NCBI RefSeq assembly: GCF_000188295.1
Contig: NZ_GL831112.1
Span: 106,401 to 168,623 of the forward strand
DNA: 62,223 nucleotides
Direction: 5' to 3'
Source of the DNA: Streptococcus vestibularis ATCC 49124
Lineage (GTDB): Bacteria; Bacillota; Bacilli; Lactobacillales; Streptococcaceae
In this document: positions 8,268-20,600 of the stretch, piece after piece
Layout of the letters: each line of letters opens with the position of its first letter
Position numbering within the stretch: position 1 is the first letter of the stretch
Program-made: the position numbers and the translations under genes
The notes under the pieces: model-generated
Seen by the model: only the letters and a program-made list of their open reading frames with translations
What the model was told of the DNA's origin: nothing
Database searches by the model: none

Positions 8268-9989
8268 ATGAGAAGTGATATGATCAAAGTTGGTGTTGAT
8301 AAAGCACCTGCACGTGGACTTTTGTATGCGACTGGACAGGTTAAATCTTCTAAGGATATGCAAAAGCCCTTTATTGCTATTTGTAATTCTTATATTGATA
8401 TTGTTCCAGGACATGTCCACCTACGTGAATTAGCGGATATTGCCAAGGAGGCTATCCGTGAAGCTGGTGGTATTCCTTTTGAGTTTAATACCATTGGTGT
8501 AGATGACGGGATTGCCATGGGACATATTGGGATGCGTTACAGCCTTCCTTCACGAGAATTAATTGCTGATGCTGCAGAGACTGTTATTAATGCCCACTGG
8601 TTTGACGGTGTGTTCTATATCCCAAACTGTGATAAGATTACACCAGGAATGATTTTGGCAGCCATGCGTACTAATGTGCCAGCGGTATTCTGTTCAGGTG
8701 GACCTATGAAGGGTGGAGTTGATATGACTGGTCATCAGGCTACTTTATCAAGCTTGTTTGAAGCTGTAGGTACTTATCAGGCTGGAGATATGAGCAAAGA
8801 AGAGCTTGATTATTTAGAGAAAAATGCCTGTCCGACTTGTGGTTCATGTTCAGGAATGTTTACTGCCAATTCAATGAACTGTTTGATGGAAGTTTTGGGT
8901 CTTGCCCTTCCAGGTAACGGTACTATCCTAGCCGTTTCAGACGAACGTCGTGAATTGGTTCGTCAAGCAGCCACAAAATTAATGGATAACATCAAAAATA
9001 ATGTTCGCCCACGTGATATTGTGACCAAAGAAGCCATCGATGATGCTTTTGCTCTAGATATGGCCATGGGTGGTTCAACCAATACCGTTCTTCATACCCT
9101 TGCTATTGCGCGTGAGGCTGGTATTGACTATGACCTTAAGGACATCAATGAGATTGCTAAGAAGACACCTTATCTCTCTAAAATTGCTCCTTCCAGCATC
9201 TATACCATGCATGATGTACATGAAGCAGGTGGTGTTCCAGCAATTATTAATCAGTTGATTAAGAAAGGTGCCATTAAGGGTGATCGTATTACGGTTACTG
9301 GTAAAACCTTAAAAGAAAATGTAGCTGGTGCTGAAATCAAAAATGAAGAAATTATCCATCCAATCGAGCAACCTATTTCACCGGTTGGCGGTTTGTCTAT
9401 CCTTTATGGAAATATTGCTCAGGATGGGGCTGTTATCAAGGTTGGTGGTGTAGATCCATCCGTTAAAACTTTCCGTGGTAAAGCCATTTGTTGTGATTCA
9501 CAAGCTCAAGCCCTTGAATTGATTGATAATGGAACGGTTAAGAAGGGCCATGTTGTTGTCATTCGTTACGAAGGCCCTCAGGGTGGTCCTGGTATGCCAG
9601 AGATGTTAGCGCCAACCTCTAAGATTGTAGGCCGCGGTCTTGGTAAGGATGTTGCTCTGATTACTGATGGTCGTTTCTCAGGAGCAACTCGTGGTATTGC
9701 TATTGGTCACGTATCTCCAGAAGCTGCGGAAGGTGGCAATATCGCTCTGATTGAAGATGGGGATGAAATTGTGATTGATCTTCCCAACCGTACCATTGAT
9801 TTGCTCGTAGATGATGCGACACTTGAAGCACGCCGTAAACATTTGAAACCTTTCAAATCTAAGATCTCAAGTGGATGGTTGCGCCGTTACACTGCTTTTG
9901 CTAAATCAGCTAATGTCGGTGGAACTCTGATGAGTGATGAAGAATTTGAAGAACGTAAAGCAGAACGTCAAGCACAAGAAAAAAACTAA
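8268..9989 (+). CDS. ilvD: Dihydroxy-acid dehydratase
   Basis: An Fe-S enzyme of the isoleucine/valine pathway that dehydrates 2,3-dihydroxy acids to 2-oxo acids. Cluster-binding cysteines are seen in [11 protein letters not shown] and in [20 protein letters not shown]. The C-terminal IlvD/Edd motif [20 protein letters not shown] is present. Length 573 is normal. The first gene of an ilvD-ilvB-ilvN-ilvC cluster; it has its own CodY-box promoter, and a 130-base gap with a further promoter separates it from ilvB. Confidence 0.97.
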   Translation: MRSDMIKVGVDKAPARGLLYATGQVKSSKDMQKPFIAICNSYIDIVPGHVHLRELADIAKEAIREAGGIPFEFNTIGVDDGIAMGHIGMRYSLPSRELIADAAETVINAHWFDGVFYIPNCDKITPGMILAAMRTNVPAVFCSGGPMKGGVDMTGHQATLSSLFEAVGTYQAGDMSKEELDYLEKNACPTCGSCSGMFTANSMNCLMEVLGLALPGNGTILAVSDERRELVRQAATKLMDNIKNNVRPRDIVTKEAIDDAFALDMAMGGSTNTVLHTLAIAREAGIDYDLKDINEIAKKTPYLSKIAPSSIYTMHDVHEAGGVPAIINQLIKKGAIKGDRITVTGKTLKENVAGAEIKNEEIIHPIEQPISPVGGLSILYGNIAQDGAVIKVGGVDPSVKTFRGKAICCDSQAQALELIDNGTVKKGHVVVIRYEGPQGGPGMPEMLAPTSKIVGRGLGKDVALITDGRFSGATRGIAIGHVSPEAAEGGNIALIEDGDEIVIDLPNRTIDLLVDDATLEARRKHLKPFKSKISSGWLRRYTAFAKSANVGGTLMSDEEFEERKAERQAQEKN

Positions 9990-10033
9990 GAATATTATTT
10001 CCGAAGAGTTTGTGATATTTTTCTCTGAAACCC

Positions 10034-10061
10034 TTGCAAATTTAGTTAAAAATGTTATTAT
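10034..10061 (+). promoter_or_regulatory. ilvB promoter
   Basis: -35 TTGCAA (10034-10039), 16-base spacer and -10 TATTAT (10056-10061). Only a poor CodY-like match lies just upstream. Confidence 0.5.
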
Positions 10062-10122
10062 AGTATACAAGGTTTTGAATTTTTAGACAATTCGAAAAAA
10101 ACAATTGCTAAAGGAGGTCCAT

Positions 10123-11823
10123 GTGGAGAAAATTGAACTTGAAGAAGCACGCTCTGGTGCTGATTTGATTCTTGATACACTTCTTGAACTTGGGATTTCA
10201 ACTATTTTTGGGTATCCTGGCGGAGCGGTTCTTCCTTTGTATGATGCTATTTACAAAAATGAAGATATTAATCATATTTTGTCTCGTCATGAGCAAGGAA
10301 GTCTGCACGAAGCTGAAGGTTATGCTAAATCAACTGGTAAACTTGGTGTTGCTCTTGTAACGAGTGGTCCCGGTGCAACAAATGCTATTACCGGGATTGC
10401 AGATGCTATGAGTGATAGTGTACCTCTCCTGGTCTTTACAGGTCAGGTAGCAACATCAGGTATTGGTAAGGATGCCTTCCAAGAGGCTGACATTGTCGGA
10501 ATTACCATGCCAATTACCAAATACAACTACCAGATTCGTGATACGGCTGATATTCCTCGTATTATTCGAGAAGCGGTTCATATCGCAACAACTGGTCGTC
10601 CTGGTCCAGTTGTTATCGACCTCCCTAAAGATGTCGTAGCTAAGGAAACAGCCTTCATCAATGATACTGAAATTAATCTTCCAAGTTACCAACCGACGCT
10701 AAGACCAAACGAAATGCAAATCAAGAAAATCTTGAAGCAGTTGGGGAAAGCTAAAAAGCCGGTTATTGTAGCTGGAGGTGGGGTGTCTTATTCCGAATCT
10801 GCTAAGGAGCTAGTTGCTTTTGCAGAGCGCTACCAAATCCCAGTTGTTACAAGTCTTCTAGGACAAGGGACAATTGCTACTAGTCATCCCCTTTTCTTGG
10901 GGATGGGTGGTATGCACGGTTCATATGCGGCTAACATTGCTATGACCGATGCTGACTTTATGATTGCCATTGGTTGTCGTTTTGATGATCGTTTGACAGG
11001 TAATCCTAAAACATTTGCTAAAAATGCTAAGGTTGTCCATATTGATGTAGATCCAGCTGAGATTGGTAAAATTATTGCAGTGGACCTTCCGGTTGTTGGT
11101 GATGCTAAACAAGCCCTTGAAATGCTCTTAGCAGAACCGGTAGTTCAGAATAACACTGAAAAATGGATTGAAAAAGTTACAAAAGACAAAGAGCGTGTAC
11201 GTTCTTACGATAAGAAAGAACGTATGGTACAGCCTCAGTCGGTTATCGAGCGTATTGGTGAATTGACTAAGGGTGACGCCGTTGTTGTTACTGACGTTGG
11301 TCAACATCAAATGTGGACAGCTCAGTATTATCCATACCAAAATGAGCGTCAATTGGTGACCTCAGGTGGTCTTGGAACAATGGGATTCGGTGTCCCAGCA
11401 GCAATTGGTGCTAAAATTGCTAATCCTGATAAAGAAGTTATCCTCTTTGTTGGTGATGGTGGTTTCCAAATGACGAACCAAGAATTGGCTATCTTAAATA
11501 TTTACAAGGTGCCAATCAAGGTTGTTATGTTGAACAATCACTCGCTTGGTATGGTACGTCAATGGCAAGAGTCCTTCTACGAAGGGCGTACATCAGAGTC
11601 TGTCTTTGATACTCTTCCGGATTTCCAATTGATGGCTCAAGCTTACGGCATTAAGTCTTACAAGTTTGATAATCCAGAGACAATTGATCAGGATTTGGAA
11701 GTTATCAAGGAAGACGTGCCAATGTTCATCGAGGTGGATATCTCTCGTAAAGAGCATGTCTTGCCAATCGTTCCGGCTGGTAAGAGTAATCACGAAATGT
11801 TGGGGGTGAAGTTCAATGCGTAG
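10123..11823 (+). CDS. ilvB: Acetolactate synthase large subunit
   Basis: A ThDP-dependent enzyme condensing pyruvate to acetolactate or with 2-oxobutyrate. Seen are the N-terminal GYPGGAVLPLYDA with catalytic glutamate in SRHEQGSLHEAEGYA, the central FAD/domain-beta region, and the ThDP motif GDGGFQMTNQELAIL near residue 450. I choose the GTG at 10123 because a strong AAAGGAGG lies five bases upstream; a TTG at 10105 would place that site inside the gene. This gives 566 residues, normal for the biosynthetic form. The 3' end overlaps ilvN by 8 bases. Confidence 0.96.
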   Translation: MEKIELEEARSGADLILDTLLELGISTIFGYPGGAVLPLYDAIYKNEDINHILSRHEQGSLHEAEGYAKSTGKLGVALVTSGPGATNAITGIADAMSDSVPLLVFTGQVATSGIGKDAFQEADIVGITMPITKYNYQIRDTADIPRIIREAVHIATTGRPGPVVIDLPKDVVAKETAFINDTEINLPSYQPTLRPNEMQIKKILKQLGKAKKPVIVAGGGVSYSESAKELVAFAERYQIPVVTSLLGQGTIATSHPLFLGMGGMHGSYAANIAMTDADFMIAIGCRFDDRLTGNPKTFAKNAKVVHIDVDPAEIGKIIAVDLPVVGDAKQALEMLLAEPVVQNNTEKWIEKVTKDKERVRSYDKKERMVQPQSVIERIGELTKGDAVVVTDVGQHQMWTAQYYPYQNERQLVTSGGLGTMGFGVPAAIGAKIANPDKEVILFVGDGGFQMTNQELAILNIYKVPIKVVMLNNHSLGMVRQWQESFYEGRTSESVFDTLPDFQLMAQAYGIKSYKFDNPETIDQDLEVIKEDVPMFIEVDISRKEHVLPIVPAGKSNHEMLGVKFNA

Positions 11824-12292
11824 AATGTTAACAGCTAAACTTCAGAACCGTTCGGGTGTCCTTAACCGCTTCACAGGTGTTCTTTCACGACGTCAAGTTA
11901 ATATTGAAAGTATCTCTGTAGGGGCTTCTGAGGATCCTAACGTTTCACGTATTACGATTATTATTGATGTGAATTCTCAAAATGAAGTGGAACAAATCAT
12001 CAAACAGCTTAATCGTCAGATTGATGTGATTCGTATCCGTGATATCACGGATCAGCCACACTTGGAACGTGAAGTTATCCTAATTAAGGTATCAGCACCA
12101 ACATCTAAGCGTGCTGAAATCTTGGCGATTATTCAACCTTTCCGTGCTTCGGTGGTTGATGTAGCACCAAGCTCTATCACTATCCAGATGACAGGTGATG
12201 CTGAAAAGAGCGAGGCGCTTCTACGAGTTATTCGTCCTTACGGAATCAAGAATATCGCTCGTACGGGTGCTACTGGATTTACCCGTGATTAA
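11816..12292 (+). CDS. ilvN: Acetolactate synthase small (regulatory) subunit
   Basis: The regulatory subunit that binds valine and stimulates IlvB. An N-terminal ACT domain (MLTAKLQNRSGVLNRFTGVL) is followed by the C-terminal AHAS small-subunit domain. 158 residues, typical. The start overlaps the ilvB stop, which suits a 1:1 complex made by coupled translation. A 75-base gap with a weak CCTT/AAGG hairpin separates it from ilvC. Confidence 0.95.
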   Translation: MRRMLTAKLQNRSGVLNRFTGVLSRRQVNIESISVGASEDPNVSRITIIIDVNSQNEVEQIIKQLNRQIDVIRIRDITDQPHLEREVILIKVSAPTSKRAEILAIIQPFRASVVDVAPSSITIQMTGDAEKSEALLRVIRPYGIKNIARTGATGFTRD

Positions 12293-12337
12293 AAAATCCA
12301 ACCTAAATTTGTTAACCCAGCCTTAAAAAGGCAATAA

Positions 12338-13390
<1,053 letters not shown>

Positions 13391-13402
13391 TGTGATAGTC
13401 TC

Positions 13403-13428
13403 AAAAACCAGTCTAGTACTGGTTTTTT
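13403..13428 (+). terminator. ilvC terminator
   Basis: AAAAACCAGT / ACTGGTTTTTT hairpin with a five-base loop. Confidence 0.9.
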
Positions 13429-13473
13429 GTGTTCTGAAGAGAGTAGTTGGGAATCCGACTGCTTTTTTTGGAT

Positions 13474-13501
13474 AAAAAAACTCACTCCATTAAGGAGTGA
13501 G
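13474..13501 (-). terminator. tyrS terminator
   Basis: On the minus strand, CTCACTCC pairs with GGAGTGAG and is followed by seven T. It lies 12 bases past the tyrS stop. Confidence 0.88.
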
Positions 13502-13513
13502 AATAGCTATAAA

Positions 13514-14770
13514 TTAGTAAGTCAAGACAAAGTTTTTCTTCTTACCACGACGGATAACAGTAATTTCATTATCAATTTTATCTGTATCTGAGAGAGTGTA
13601 ATCCAGGTCTTGTACACGTTCACCGTTGATGTAGATAGCGCCGTTTTGGACATCTTCACGTGCTTGACGTTTAGATGGTGAAATTTTTGCATTGACGAGA
13701 AGTTCAACAATGTTCAGATTTTCATCTGCTGAAATTTCATATGTTGGGACACCGTTAAGGGCAACTTTAAGGTCACGTGCTGAGAGAGCTTTAAGGTTAC
13801 CAGCGAAGAGTTGTTCAGTGATGTGAACAGCTTGTTCATAGGCTTCTTTACCGTGAACCAAAGTAACAACTTCGCGAGCCAGAACCTTTTGTGCTAAACG
13901 TTGGTGACGAGCTTGGTCAAATTCTTTACCGATTTCTTCGATTTCTTCAAGTGACAAGAAAGTGAAAATTTTCAAGAAACGAACGGCGTCATCGTCCATA
14001 ACGTTAAGCCAGAATTGGTACATTTCGTAAGGTGTTGTCTTAGTAGAGTCAAGCCAGACAGCGTTACCTTCAGATTTACCGAATTTTTTACCGGTTGAAT
14101 CTGTGATAAGTGGAACTGTGATAACGTGTCCAGATTTGTCCGCTTTACGACGCAATAGCTCAGTACCTGCTGTCATGTTACCCCATTGGTCAGAACCACC
14201 AATTTGGAGGGTTACGCCATATTTATCATTGAGTTCATAGAAGTCGTAACCTTGCATAATTTGGTAAGCGAACTCAGTGTAAGAGATACCTGTTTCGATA
14301 CGTTTCTTAACAGATTCCTTGCTCATCATGTAGTTAACTGTGAAGTATTTACCGACATCACGCAAGAAATCGATGAAGCTAACTGAACCAAACCAGTCAT
14401 AGTTGTTGACCATAACGGCTTTGTTGTCACCATTTTCAAAATCAAGGAAGCGAGAGAGTTGGCCTTGGATTTTTTCTACCCAACCTTCAACGGTTTCTTT
14501 GGTTTGGAGGCTACGCTCAGCATCTTTAAATGATGGGTCACCAATCAAACCTGTCGCACCCCCAACAAGGGCGTAAGGTTTGTGGCCAGCCAATTGAAGG
14601 CGACGACTAGTAAGGATAGCGACAAGGTGTCCAAGGTGGAGACTGTCTGCTGTTGGGTCATAACCAGTGTAGTATGAGACTGGTCCCTCTTCAAAGGCTT
14701 TTACAAGGGCTTCTTCATCAGTGGTTTGAAAAATCAAGCCACGTGCTTTTAGTTCTTCAAAAATTGTCAT
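13514..14770 (-). CDS. tyrS: Tyrosyl-tRNA synthetase
   Basis: A class I synthetase charging tRNA-Tyr. The HIGH-type motif is in DSLHLGHLV (near residue 45), the KMSKS-type motif is KFGKS (near 230), and a C-terminal S4 RNA-binding domain contains [21 protein letters not shown] use the ATG at 14770, preceded by GGAGAA, giving 418 residues. An open frame extends further upstream but only across the promoter. No T-box leader fits in the roughly 100-base gap to the divergent pbp1b. Confidence 0.96.
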   Translation of the reverse strand: MTIFEELKARGLIFQTTDEEALVKAFEEGPVSYYTGYDPTADSLHLGHLVAILTSRRLQLAGHKPYALVGGATGLIGDPSFKDAERSLQTKETVEGWVEKIQGQLSRFLDFENGDNKAVMVNNYDWFGSVSFIDFLRDVGKYFTVNYMMSKESVKKRIETGISYTEFAYQIMQGYDFYELNDKYGVTLQIGGSDQWGNMTAGTELLRRKADKSGHVITVPLITDSTGKKFGKSEGNAVWLDSTKTTPYEMYQFWLNVMDDDAVRFLKIFTFLSLEEIEEIGKEFDQARHQRLAQKVLAREVVTLVHGKEAYEQAVHITEQLFAGNLKALSARDLKVALNGVPTYEISADENLNIVELLVNAKISPSKRQAREDVQNGAIYINGERVQDLDYTLSDTDKIDNEITVIRRGKKKNFVLTY

Positions 14771-14800
14771 GATATTCTCCAGTAAAGTATATTCTGCACC

Positions 14801-14853
14801 ATTATACCAAAAGAAAGCAACCCTATGCAAGCTTTGTCAAAGTTTGTTATAAT
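14801..14853. promoter_or_regulatory. Divergent tyrS / pbp1b promoters
   Basis: Minus strand (tyrS): -35 TTGCAT (14825-14830), 18-base spacer, extended -10 TGG-TATAAT (14801-14806). Plus strand (pbp1b): extended -10 TGT-TATAAT (14848-14853) without a clear -35. The two promoters interleave, so the polymerases probably compete. Confidence 0.55.
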
Positions 14854-14871
14854 AGGCTTTGAGGTATTTCT

Positions 14872-17295
14872 ATGAATTTTGAAAAAATAATAAATTATTT
14901 TAGGCGACTAGGGCAGACTATTCGTACAAAGTTTGCTAGTCCTAGGTCTAAAAGAGGAGATAAATATTTTAAAGAAAGGAAAGCTACGACTGGATCTAAG
15001 TGGAATCGTAAGCAAGCACGGAAGTCGCCTGAGGATGGGGTGACACTCTTAGACATGGGTGATGTTTTCTTAAAAACCTTAAAGCTCTTGTCTGATTTCT
15101 TTTATGTGGTTATTATCGTTCTTACCCTATTCGGTGCAGGAATTGGTTTGGGTTATCTGGGGAGTCAAATTGAGTCTGTTCCATCGATTAAGGACAAAAC
15201 CTTGTTGAATCAGATTAGTGAGGTTAGTTTGGTATCTTCGATGAGCTATTCCGATTCCAAGAAGATTGCGGATATTGACACTGACTTGCTGAGAACACCT
15301 ATTGAGAGTGATGCGATTTCTAACAATGTCAAAAATGCCATCATTGCGACTGAGGATGAAAATTTTAAAAAGCATAAGGGTGTTGTACCAAAGGCAGTTT
15401 TTAGGGCGTTGGTATCATCAGTTTTGGGAGTTGGCTCTTCAAGTGGTGGTTCAACTCTGACTCAACAGTTAATCAAGCAACAGGTAACAGGAGATGCACC
15501 AACCTTCAAACGTAAGGCGGCAGAGATTATCTATGCTTTACAATTGGAGCGTCGCGCTTCCAAAAATGAAATTTTAACTGATTATCTGAATGTTTCTCCT
15601 TTTGGTCGTAACAACAAGGGGAAAAATATTGCTGGTATCGAAGAGGCTGCACAAGGGATTTTTGGGGTCTCTGCTGCGGGTTTGACAGTTCCTCAGGCGG
15701 CCTATCTGGCAGGTTTGCCACAGAGCCCGATTGTCTACTCACCTTATACAGCTGATGGACAATTAAAAAACGCAGAGGATCTTTCTTATGGCTTGGCACG
15801 TCAACAAGATGTACTCTACAATCTTTATCGCGGTGGCTATCTAGATAAGTCGCAGTATGAAAGCTATAAGGATTATGATATCACTAAAGATTTCAAGGCT
15901 GGTGAGAAGTCTGATGCCGTAAGTCATGACTATTTGTACTATTCTGTCATGTCTGAGGCTCAGGATGTCATGTATGATTATCTCGTTAAACGTGACAAGG
16001 TGTCGAGTCAAGATTTGAAAAATGATAAGACCAAGGAAACCTATCGTGAGATGGCCCTTAAAGAGCTACAAACCGGTGGCTACAGCGTTAAGACAACTAT
16101 TGATAATGCAGTTTATAATGCGATGCAAGATGCTGCGACTCAATATGGTGGCCTCCTCGACCAAGGTGGAAATAGTGGAGTTGAAGTCGGAAATGTGCTC
16201 ATGGATAATGCGACTGGAGCAATCTTAGGATTTGTCGGTGGTCGTAATTATGAGAATAACCAGAATAACCATGCCTTTGATACTGCTCGTTCTCCTGGAT
16301 CTTCTATTAAGCCTATTATCGCTTATGGAATTGCTATTGATCAAGGTTTGATGGGTAGCTCAAGTATCCTTTCTAACTACCCAACTAATTTTACGGGTGG
16401 AACGCCTATTCTCCATGATGGTGATAAGGGTACAGCTATGATGAATCTTCAAGAAGCACTCAATACCTCATGGAACATTCCAGCCTTTTGGACTTATCAA
16501 ATGCTTCAACGTCATGATGTTGACGTTGAGGGCTATATGACCAAGATGGGTTATAAGATTGCTAACTACAATATCGAGAGTCTACCTCTTGGTGGAGGGA
16601 TTGAAACCACGGTTGCCCAACAGGTAAATGCCTATCAAATGCTTTCAAATGGTGGTGTCTATGAGAAGGGCCATATGATTGATAGTATTACTGACCGGAC
16701 TGGCGAAGTTATCTATCAGCATAAATCTGAAGGGGTTCAGGTCTTTTCAAGAGCTACGGCTAGCATTATGGATAACCTGCTCAAGGAAGTTGTGGTTAAA
16801 GGAGCGACAACCCAATTTTATTCTGAGTTGAAAAATGTCAATGGTGCAGCAGCCTCAGCTGACTGGATGGGTAAAACAGGAACGACAGATAACTTTGCGG
16901 ATGCTTGGTTGATAGTATCGACGCCTGGTATTACCCTTGGAGGTTGGGCTGGTTATGATGACAATGCACCTACCAATTCTAAAACGGGTTACACCTACAA
17001 TGCGCAATATATGGCTCGTTTAACTTCCGCCATCTACAATGCTAATCCGAGTATTTTTAAAACGGGAGATAAGTTTAATATCGATTCAAGTGCCATTAAG
17101 GCAAGTGTGCTCAAATCAACAGGCCTTAAACCAGCAACAGTGTCTGTCAATGGTCGTAATGTTTCTGTAAGTGGTGAAATGGTTGATACTTATTGGGCTA
17201 AAAATGGGCCTGGGGATACAACCTACAAATTTGCTATTGGTGGAACTGACAGTGACTATCAAAAAGCCTGGTCTAGCATTCTTGAAGGACATTAG
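14872..17295 (+). CDS. pbp1b: Class A penicillin-binding protein 1B
   Basis: A bifunctional peptidoglycan glycosyltransferase/transpeptidase. A basic cytoplasmic tail of about 65 residues precedes one membrane helix (about 70-95). The GT51 domain shows the catalytic glutamate in EDENFKKHKG (near 160) and GGSTLTQQLIKQQ. The transpeptidase domain has the serine motif SPGSSIKP (near 472) and KTGTT (near 667). 807 residues, typical for streptococcal Pbp1b. It builds wall outside the membrane. It is a single gene, divergent from tyrS and upstream of rpoBC. Confidence 0.95.
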   Translation: MNFEKIINYFRRLGQTIRTKFASPRSKRGDKYFKERKATTGSKWNRKQARKSPEDGVTLLDMGDVFLKTLKLLSDFFYVVIIVLTLFGAGIGLGYLGSQIESVPSIKDKTLLNQISEVSLVSSMSYSDSKKIADIDTDLLRTPIESDAISNNVKNAIIATEDENFKKHKGVVPKAVFRALVSSVLGVGSSSGGSTLTQQLIKQQVTGDAPTFKRKAAEIIYALQLERRASKNEILTDYLNVSPFGRNNKGKNIAGIEEAAQGIFGVSAAGLTVPQAAYLAGLPQSPIVYSPYTADGQLKNAEDLSYGLARQQDVLYNLYRGGYLDKSQYESYKDYDITKDFKAGEKSDAVSHDYLYYSVMSEAQDVMYDYLVKRDKVSSQDLKNDKTKETYREMALKELQTGGYSVKTTIDNAVYNAMQDAATQYGGLLDQGGNSGVEVGNVLMDNATGAILGFVGGRNYENNQNNHAFDTARSPGSSIKPIIAYGIAIDQGLMGSSSILSNYPTNFTGGTPILHDGDKGTAMMNLQEALNTSWNIPAFWTYQMLQRHDVDVEGYMTKMGYKIANYNIESLPLGGGIETTVAQQVNAYQMLSNGGVYEKGHMIDSITDRTGEVIYQHKSEGVQVFSRATASIMDNLLKEVVVKGATTQFYSELKNVNGAAASADWMGKTGTTDNFADAWLIVSTPGITLGGWAGYDDNAPTNSKTGYTYNAQYMARLTSAIYNANPSIFKTGDKFNIDSSAIKASVLKSTGLKPATVSVNGRNVSVSGEMVDTYWAKNGPGDTTYKFAIGGTDSDYQKAWSSILEGH

Positions 17296-17311
17296 GAATT
17301 ACCAAGAAAAC

Positions 17312-17340
17312 TTGCAAAAAAGCAAAAAATTAGGTATAAT
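17312..17340 (+). promoter_or_regulatory. rpoBC promoter
   Basis: -35 TTGCAA (17312-17317), exact 17-base spacer, -10 TATAAT (17335-17340). Confidence 0.8.
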
Positions 17341-17346
17341 ATAGAC

Positions 17347-17654
17347 AACTATTTGTCGTCTTATTTGGTTGAAATATTGTCCAATCAAGAGATACAGCAG
17401 TTAAATCAACGTTTTTTCGGTCAGATTTAGCTGCTATTTTTGTGCTTATTTTTAGGATTTTTGGTTATTGTAATACATATTTAAAGGTTCTAAAAATTCA
17501 CAGATTAAAGTTTTCGCTTATCGTTAATCGGATAAGTGGATGTTAGTATCTAATCACTTGTTAGCGGGACAAGCAACTGAAAAAGGCAGGAGACAAATAT
17601 TTAAAGTGCACGACTTGCAAAGCAGGTCTCGAATGTAGAAAAGGAGTAGAAGAC
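17347..17654 (+). other. Long 5' leader of rpoBC
   Basis: About 300 bases separate the predicted start from the rpoB codon, with no gene inside. A good hairpin pairs AAGTGGAT with ATCACTT-type sequence near 17535-17565, and a smaller GACTTGC/GCAGGTC hairpin lies near 17610-17626. A rpoB-leader motif (Lacto-rpoB) is known in Lactobacillales, and this may be related. A covariance-model search would decide. Confidence 0.4.
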
Positions 17655-20600
17655 TTGGCAGGACATGACGTTCAATACGGGAAGCATCGTACCCGTCGTA
17701 GTTTTTCAAGAATCAAAGAAGTTCTTGATTTACCAAACTTGATTGAAATCCAAACGGATTCATTCAAAGAATTCTTAGATACTGGTCTTAAAGAGGTTTT
17801 TGAGGATGTACTTCCCATTTCAAACTTCACAGACACCATGGAATTGGAATTTGTTGGTTACGAATTGAAGGAACCTAAGTATACACTTGAGGAAGCTCGT
17901 ATCCACGATGCATCATACTCAGCACCAATCTTTGTGACTTTCCGCCTTATTAACAAAGAAACTGGTGAAATCAAAACTCAGGAAGTCTTCTTCGGAGATT
18001 TTCCAATTATGACTGAGATGGGTACTTTCATCATCAATGGTGGTGAACGTATTATCGTTTCTCAGTTGGTGCGTTCACCTGGTGTTTACTTTAACGATAA
18101 GGTTGATAAAAACGGCAAAGTGGGTTACGGATCAACAGTTATTCCTAACCGTGGGGCATGGCTTGAGCTTGAAACAGATTCAAAAGATATCGCCTACACT
18201 CGTATCGACCGTACACGTAAGATCCCATTCACAACGCTTGTGCGTGCGCTTGGATTCTCAGGTGATGACGAAATTGTTGATATCTTTGGTGATAGCGAGT
18301 TGGTTCGTAACACTGTTGAAAAAGATATCCACAAAAATCCAGCAGATTCGCGCACTGATGAAGCACTTAAAGAAATTTATGAACGACTTCGTCCAGGTGA
18401 ACCCAAAACTGCTGACAGCTCACGTAGCTTGCTTGTAGCTCGCTTCTTCGACCCACGTCGTTACGACTTGGCTGCTGTTGGTCGTTACAAAGTTAACAAA
18501 AAACTTAACATCAAGACACGTCTTTTGGGACAAACAATTGCTGAAAACTTGGTAGATCCTGAAACAGGTGAAATCCTTGTTGAAGCTGGTACTGAAATGA
18601 CACGTGATGTGATTGATTCAATCGCAGAACACTTGGATGGTGATTTGAACAAATTTGTATACACACCAAACGATTATGCGGTGGTTACAGAACCTGTGGT
18701 TCTTCAAAAATTCAAGGTTGTTGCACCAAATGATCCAGATCGTGTGGTTACAATTGTTGGTAATGCCAACCCAGATGATAAAGTTCGTGCTTTGACAACA
18801 GCGGATATCTTGGCTGAAATGAGCTACTTCCTCAACCTTGCTGAAGGTATCGGTAAAGTAGACGATATCGACCACCTTGGTAACCGTCGTATCCGTGCGG
18901 TTGGTGAATTGCTTGCCAACCAATTCCGTATTGGTTTGGCTCGTATGGAACGTAACGTACGTGAGCGTATGTCAGTTCAAGATAACGAAGTCTTGACACC
19001 ACAACAAATCATCAATATTCGCCCTGTAACTGCAGCTGTTAAAGAATTCTTCGGTTCTTCACAGTTGTCACAGTTCATGGACCAACACAACCCATTGTCA
19101 GAGTTGTCACACAAACGTCGTTTGTCAGCCTTGGGACCTGGTGGTTTGACACGTGACCGTGCCGGATATGAAGTTCGTGACGTGCACTACACGCACTACG
19201 GTCGTATGTGTCCAATTGAAACACCTGAAGGACCTAACATCGGTTTGATCAATAACTTGTCTTCATATGGACACCTTAACAAGTACGGTTTCATTCAAAC
19301 ACCATACCGTAAAGTTGACCGTGCAACTGGTAAAGTAACCAACGAAGTGGTTTGGTTGACTGCTGACGAAGAAGATGAGTACACAGTTGCTCAGGCCAAC
19401 TCTAAGTTGAACGAAGATGGAACATTTGCAGAAGAAATTGTCATGGGTCGTCACCAAGGTAATAACCAAGAATACCCATCACACCTTGTAGATTTCGTGG
19501 ATGTTTCTCCTAAACAGGTAGTTGCCGTTGCGACAGCATGTATTCCTTTCTTGGAAAACGATGACTCTAACCGTGCCCTCATGGGTGCCAACATGCAACG
19601 TCAGGCTGTGCCTTTGATTGATCCAAAAGCACCTTATGTTGGTACTGGTATGGAATATCAAGCTGCCCACGATTCAGGTGCTGCAGTTATCGCTCAACAC
19701 GACGGTAAAGTTGTTTATTCTGACGCCGATAAGGTTGAAGTTCGTCGTGAAGATGGTTCTCTTGATGTTTATACTATTCAAAAATTCCGTCGTTCAAACT
19801 CAGGTACTGCCTACAACCAACGTACTTTGGTTAAGGTTGGTGATATTGTTGAAAAAGGAGACTTTATCGCTGACGGTCCATCTATGGAAGGTGGCGAAAT
19901 GGCCCTCGGTCAAAACCCTATTGTCGCATACATGACATGGGAAGGTTACAACTTCGAGGATGCCGTTATCATGAGTGAACGCCTCGTGAAAGACGATGTT
20001 TATACATCTGTTCACTTGGAAGAATTCGAATCAGAAACACGTGATACAAAGCTTGGACCTGAAGAAATCACACGTGAATTGCCAAACGTTGGTGAAGAAG
20101 CCCTTAAAGACCTTGACGAAATGGGTATTATCCGTATTGGTGCTGAGGTTAAAGAAGGTGATATTCTTGTTGGTAAGGTAACACCTAAGGGTGAAAAAGA
20201 CCTTTCTGCTGAAGAACGTCTTCTCCATGCTATCTTTGGTGATAAATCTCGTGAAGTACGTGATACATCACTCCGTGTACCTCACGGTGGTGATGGTGTC
20301 GTTCGTGATGTTAAAATCTTTACACGTGCAAACGGTGATGAATTGCAATCAGGTGTTAACATGCTTGTTCGTGTTTACATCGCTCAAAAACGTAAAATCA
20401 AGGTCGGAGATAAGATGGCCGGTCGTCACGGTAACAAAGGGGTTGTTTCTCGTATTGTTCCTGTTGAAGACATGCCTTACCTTCCAGACGGTACACCAGT
20501 TGATATCATGTTGAACCCTCTTGGAGTGCCATCACGTATGAACATTGGTCAGGTTATGGAACTTCACCTTGGTATGGCTGCTCGTAACTTGGGTATCCAC

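Noticed and set aside
10105..10122. TTG start for ilvB
   Set aside because: It would bury the AAAGGAGG ribosome site inside the gene; GTG 10123 is correctly spaced.
14770..14830. 20-residue N-terminal extension of tyrS
   Set aside because: It runs through the tyrS promoter, and the ATG at 14770 has a good ribosome site and the normal TyrS start.
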